The notes under the pieces are model-generated. The model worked only from the letters and a program-made list of their open reading frames with translations, did not search any database and was not told where the DNA came from. Made by a program: the position numbers and the translations under genes. From Pelosinus fermentans JBW45 (GTDB taxonomy: Bacteria; Bacillota; Negativicutes; DSM-13327): DNA of 64,000 nt. The DNA is taken from assembly GCF_000271665.2 (NCBI RefSeq), contig NZ_CP010978.1:5290501-5354500 (forward strand). The letters are read 5' to 3'. This document shows positions 61,043 to 64,000 of the stretch, one piece after another; the first letter of the stretch is position 1; each line of letters starts with the position of its first letter.

Positions 61043-61882
61043 TTATATTTTCTGACGAAGCTCATATACATCGGTTCTGCGGTGCTGCAATAATGGCAAC
61101 TCCCTTCGAACCTTATTTAGGATTTCAAGATCAATTTCTACGATAAGCAGTTTTTCTTTGTCATCCGCTACAGATACGATTCGTCCCCATGGATCAACTA
61201 CCATGGAGTGTCCATATACTTGATACGAAGCTTCCGGAACATTAGCAGGTGCTACTCCTGCTACAAAAACTTGATTATCAACAGCCCTAGACCGCATTAA
61301 TAATTCCCAATGAGCAGGACCTGTTGACATACCAAAGACACCTGGAAAGATGAGAAGTTTGGCGCCAGCAAGGGCCATTAAACGTGATAACTCTGGAAAT
61401 CGTATATCATAACAAATTCCAATTCCCAGAGTCAAGCCCGCTGCCTTTATTACCGTTACATCCTGCCCCGCTGATAAGATGCTCGATTCTTTAAATACAG
61501 TACCACCTGCAATTTCAACATCAAATAAATGTGTTTTTCGATGTCGCCCCAATAGGCCGCCTTGTTCATCAAAGATAAAACAGGTATTGTAAAGATTTCC
61601 CCACTCATCTCTTTCAGGCATAGATCCGCCTACTACTACCATCCGCTCTTGTGCTGCTGTTTGAGACAACATGGTAAAGGTATCTCCATCGGGATAGGAT
61701 TCAGCATACCTTGAGAACAATTCTGCTTCATAAGGACAATTGAACATTTCAGGTAATATAGCAACCTGGCATTTTTCTTTAGCTGCCGCTTTTAACATCC
61801 TTTCTGCATTACGAATGTTTAATGCTTTATCTGGTGTAACAGCTAATTGGCAAATTCCTAAGGTAATGGAACTGGATTTCAC
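61043..61882 (-). CDS. Carbon-nitrogen hydrolase (Nit2/omega-amidase type)
   Basis: The 279-residue protein has the nitrilase-superfamily Glu-Lys-Cys triad: E in ILPEMFNCPY (about 46), K in GRHRKTHLFD (about 117) and C in GICYDIRFPE (about 158). The RFPELSR context is typical of Nit2/omega-amidases and related YafV-like enzymes that hydrolyse alpha-keto glutaramate or succinamate. GTG 61882 is preferred as start because AAGGAGG stands 9 nt before it; TTG 61888 would be too close. It is a single gene near the amino-acid transporter. Confidence 0.9.
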   Translation of the reverse strand: MKSSSITLGICQLAVTPDKALNIRNAERMLKAAAKEKCQVAILPEMFNCPYEAELFSRYAESYPDGDTFTMLSQTAAQERMVVVGGSMPERDEWGNLYNTCFIFDEQGGLLGRHRKTHLFDVEIAGGTVFKESSILSAGQDVTVIKAAGLTLGIGICYDIRFPELSRLMALAGAKLLIFPGVFGMSTGPAHWELLMRSRAVDNQVFVAGVAPANVPEASYQVYGHSMVVDPWGRIVSVADDKEKLLIVEIDLEILNKVRRELPLLQHRRTDVYELRQKI

Positions 61883-61942
61883 TAACAATCCCCTCCTTGG
61901 TTATAAACAAAAAATACGATTTCTACATCCCAGCAGTGGGCA

Positions 61943-63022
61943 TTACATGACTTTTAACAATGAGCTCAAATCAGAAGTACAGATTTCGCCATTAGGACAT
62001 CCAATTAAATTTCTACCGCTATCCTTAGCATTATATAAAGCATCGTCTGCAATCTTAAAGAGTTCTTCTGCTGTTTTAATTTTCTCATCACCAATCCCAT
62101 AGCCAATGCTAACAGTAACATGTAGTTCCGTTTCATCTCCAAAATGAAAGGCATGTTGTTCTATGTTATTGGAAATCCTCAAAGCGGCAGCTTGTATTTC
62201 CTGTTCATTGTTGCATTGCAGTATAACTGCAAACTCCTCCCCCCCATAACGAAAAATCATATCCCTCTCCCGCAAACTATTTTTTAGCACGATAGCGATA
62301 TCCCGCAGTACAGCATCACCACATAAATGCCCATACGAATCATTAAAAACTTTAAAATAATCTACATCAAGAAGTAATATTGCTATGTTACTAGGTTGCA
62401 TTTCATTTAGTCTTTGCCTAAAGGATCGATAATTATATAAATTTGTCAATTCATCTTTTTCTGCCAAACTACTAACCATCTTATAAGAAGATTCCATCTG
62501 ATTTAATAATTGATTAACCTTTTCGCTTTGGGAAAGAGCGCGCCCCTCTAGTTGAGATAAGTGTTGAACTAATACATTCATATTAATAATAAGCAGCGAA
62601 TGCATATATATGGATAACCTATTTTCTACAATCCCTTCTGCCTGACTCAGGCTAACTGCAATGTATATACAGGAAATAAGCATGGATCCAATTAACGAAT
62701 ATCTAGGATTATATTGTAGGGCGATCTGTACGGCATAGAAATAAAATAATATTGTTGCCATAGAATCCGGTGTATGCCAATATAAGTATCCCAGTACAGC
62801 ATTTGTAGCAATAAAAGAAAGAATCTCATAATAGATACTCCGTCTATCGATAGAAAAGGCAATCAATATTCCATATATTACCATCGCCATGCCATAGAGA
62901 GAAAGCTGATCATTGGATTCATCCGGTGCTTTTGTAAGGACTAAAGCCAAACAAAAAGCTAATGTAATAACATTTGCAACAAATACAATCCGTACCTTCC
63001 TATACGTTTTTTCTTCAAACAT
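61943..63022 (-). CDS. Membrane diguanylate cyclase (GGDEF)
   Basis: The 359-residue protein has about six N-terminal membrane helices (residues 10-160), a short coiled linker (VNQLLNQMESSYKMVSSLAE) and a C-terminal GGDEF domain with active site YGGEEF and an RxxD inhibitory site (RERD) just before it. It should make c-di-GMP and be product-inhibited. The membrane part has no recognised family. AGAGGG precedes the ATG. It lies upstream of the amidase gene on the same strand, 60 nt away, and might be co-transcribed with it. Confidence 0.93.
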   Translation of the reverse strand: MFEEKTYRKVRIVFVANVITLAFCLALVLTKAPDESNDQLSLYGMAMVIYGILIAFSIDRRSIYYEILSFIATNAVLGYLYWHTPDSMATILFYFYAVQIALQYNPRYSLIGSMLISCIYIAVSLSQAEGIVENRLSIYMHSLLIINMNVLVQHLSQLEGRALSQSEKVNQLLNQMESSYKMVSSLAEKDELTNLYNYRSFRQRLNEMQPSNIAILLLDVDYFKVFNDSYGHLCGDAVLRDIAIVLKNSLRERDMIFRYGGEEFAVILQCNNEQEIQAAALRISNNIEQHAFHFGDETELHVTVSIGYGIGDEKIKTAEELFKIADDALYNAKDSGRNLIGCPNGEICTSDLSSLLKVM

Positions 63023-63120
63023 GCCTAACCCTCTTTTGTTTTATAACTCAATTTTATCTCTATTGCTGGGTTCTCCACTTTTTTCCAAATTCCTGCCTGA
63101 AAGTTCATCTTTCTAATATT

Positions 63121-63172
63121 TAAAAGCGCATTCCGAATCACCAATATGAATTGGGATCAGAAATGCGCTTAT
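63121..63172. terminator. Intrinsic terminator
   Basis: TAAAAGCGCATT and AATGCGCTTATA pair with a further inner GATTC-like stem; it lies between the diguanylate cyclase promoter region and the flavoprotein gene. Confidence 0.7.
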
Positions 63173-63219
63173 ATTTTATAAAATCATTCTATCCGATGTC
63201 TTAAGGATAGCTGCGGCTA

Positions 63220-63255
63220 CGATTCAAACGGAGCTAATACTCTATTTGAATCGTG
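63220..63255. repeat. Perfect 10-bp inverted repeat after the flavoprotein gene
   Basis: ACGATTCAAA and TTTGAATCGT flank a 16-nt loop immediately after the stop codon at 63260. There is no T run, so it may be a 3' stabilising hairpin rather than a terminator. Confidence 0.5.
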
Positions 63256-63259
63256 TCTT

Positions 63260-64000
63260 CTAGGCATGAATCGGTTGCTTATTCGCATGCATTGACCAAA
63301 TACCGCAAGGGCAAATACCGGCACATATTCCACAGCCGATACATTTATTGGCATTAGAAATATATTCAAAATTTCCATCTGATCCTAATGTGCGAGTAAT
63401 AGCATTTTCTGGGCAGGACCGTTCGCACATGTGACAATCACGACATGTGCCACAACTAATACAACGTAAATGATCGTCATCTGCCTTGGGAACATCACAT
63501 GAATGGCATTTCTTAAAATATGCCGTACTCAACCTATTTTTATCAATTTTAGTTTTTGTCTGCAATTGATAGGTGGTTCCTGTCAGATAAGCATCTACCG
63601 CTGCTGCTGCCTGCTGGGCCGCGCCAATGGCATCTACCATACGTCCCGGTTTTACAGCATCACCTGCTGTGTAGACGCCTTCTGCAATACGATAATCTCC
63701 GGCAACTTTCAAATGCCCTTTTTCAATGACAATTTCTTCTGGTAAGAACTCAAGTTCAGGCAATTCGCCAATTGCAATAATAATAGTATCACCTTTAATA
63801 AATTGATTATCTTGCGTAATAATGCCTTCAGCAGTAACCTCTTTTGTGACAACTGGCCACATTAAAGTCGCTCCCAAATCTTCTACATGGGCAATTTCTT
63901 TATCATCAGCTGCTGGTCTTTGCACATCAATACAGGTTACATGTTCAGCTCCCATTTCATAAGCACCGACAGCTGCGTCCATCCCAGAATTCCCACAGCC
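63260..64000 (-). CDS. FAD/NAD(P)-binding FeS oxidoreductase, GltD-like (5' end outside window)
   Basis: The frame is open through the window end; the residues there (GCGNSGMDAA) are the NAD(P)-binding GxGxxG of a pyridine-nucleotide oxidoreductase, so most of the N-terminal part is missing. The visible 247 residues include the FAD-binding GVYTAGDAVKPGRMVDAI segment and a C-terminal ferredoxin-like domain with CHSCD, CISCGTCRDCHMCERSCPE and CIGCGICAGICPCGIW, room for two or more 4Fe-4S clusters. The build resembles glutamate synthase small-subunit-like electron-bifurcating or NADPH-linked flavoproteins. The exact enzyme cannot be decided from this part. Confidence 0.85.
   Translation of the reverse strand, partial: GCGNSGMDAAVGAYEMGAEHVTCIDVQRPAADDKEIAHVEDLGATLMWPVVTKEVTAEGIITQDNQFIKGDTIIIAIGELPELEFLPEEIVIEKGHLKVAGDYRIAEGVYTAGDAVKPGRMVDAIGAAQQAAAAVDAYLTGTTYQLQTKTKIDKNRLSTAYFKKCHSCDVPKADDDHLRCISCGTCRDCHMCERSCPENAITRTLGSDGNFEYISNANKCIGCGICAGICPCGIWSMHANKQPIHA

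Overview
The window looks like chromosomal DNA from an AT-rich, endospore-forming, diderm Firmicute of the Negativicutes, most likely a Pelosinus/Sporomusa relative. Evidence: the origin-side Firmicute block rpsF-ssb-rpsR / mazG-like-yybS-gdpP-rplI-lonC-dnaB / purA with ychF and a DUF951 gene; an HPr kinase; a spore-former type Lon protease; strong AGGAGG ribosome sites; many PAS kinases, chemoreceptors and diguanylate cyclases. The genus is inference. In other Firmicutes this block lies near oriC, and two DnaA-box groups occur here (2895-2936, 38051-38071).

Layout. 1-10.2 kb: the end of a PAS histidine kinase, an MdtG-like exporter, a small L,D-transpeptidase, an orphan phage-type lysis cassette (4.8-6.6 kb), and a BKACE/aminotransferase pair with a divergent LysR regulator. 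10.6-16.8 kb: an RCC1 beta-propeller protein, a membrane histidine kinase whose 3' end runs into the relic of a cyclic-nucleotide-binding domain, an intact acyltransferase-like/cNMP-binding fusion protein, and a YesN-type regulator. 16.9-30.9 kb: an accessory zone of small proteins with strong ribosome sites, a Cys-Trp-Pro-Arg repeat protein, a broken ParE toxin, two integrase remnants and a BBE-type flavoenzyme. Within it is a 6.8-kb element (21881-28766) bounded by a 52-bp repeat of the tRNA-Gly(CCC) 3' end; it carries an RloA/RloB pair, an XRE repressor, a broken ImmA protease, RhuM and a broken integrase. 28.9-34.7 kb: a truncated chemoreceptor, a diguanylate cyclase operon behind a c-di-GMP-I riboswitch, a PAS/PucR regulator and an intact chemoreceptor. 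34.9-35.5 kb: eight tRNA genes. 35.7-49.1 kb: the conserved core. 49.3-61 kb: an unknown protein, a cation exporter behind a NiCo riboswitch, a CBS-ACT protein, and a branched-chain amino acid ABC transporter (livFGMH) followed by three paralogous binding-protein genes, each with its own consensus promoter and terminator. 61-64 kb: a nitrilase-family amidase, a second diguanylate cyclase and the 3' part of an FeS flavoprotein gene cut by the window end.

Functional themes are signalling (histidine kinases, c-di-GMP made by two cyclases and read by one riboswitch, two chemoreceptors), amino acid uptake and turnover, and a decaying mobile zone at a tRNA gene. The most unusual items are the acyltransferase-like/cNMP fusion with its relic sister downstream of a kinase, the CWPRR-repeat protein, the isolated lysis cassette, and the two metal/second-messenger riboswitches.
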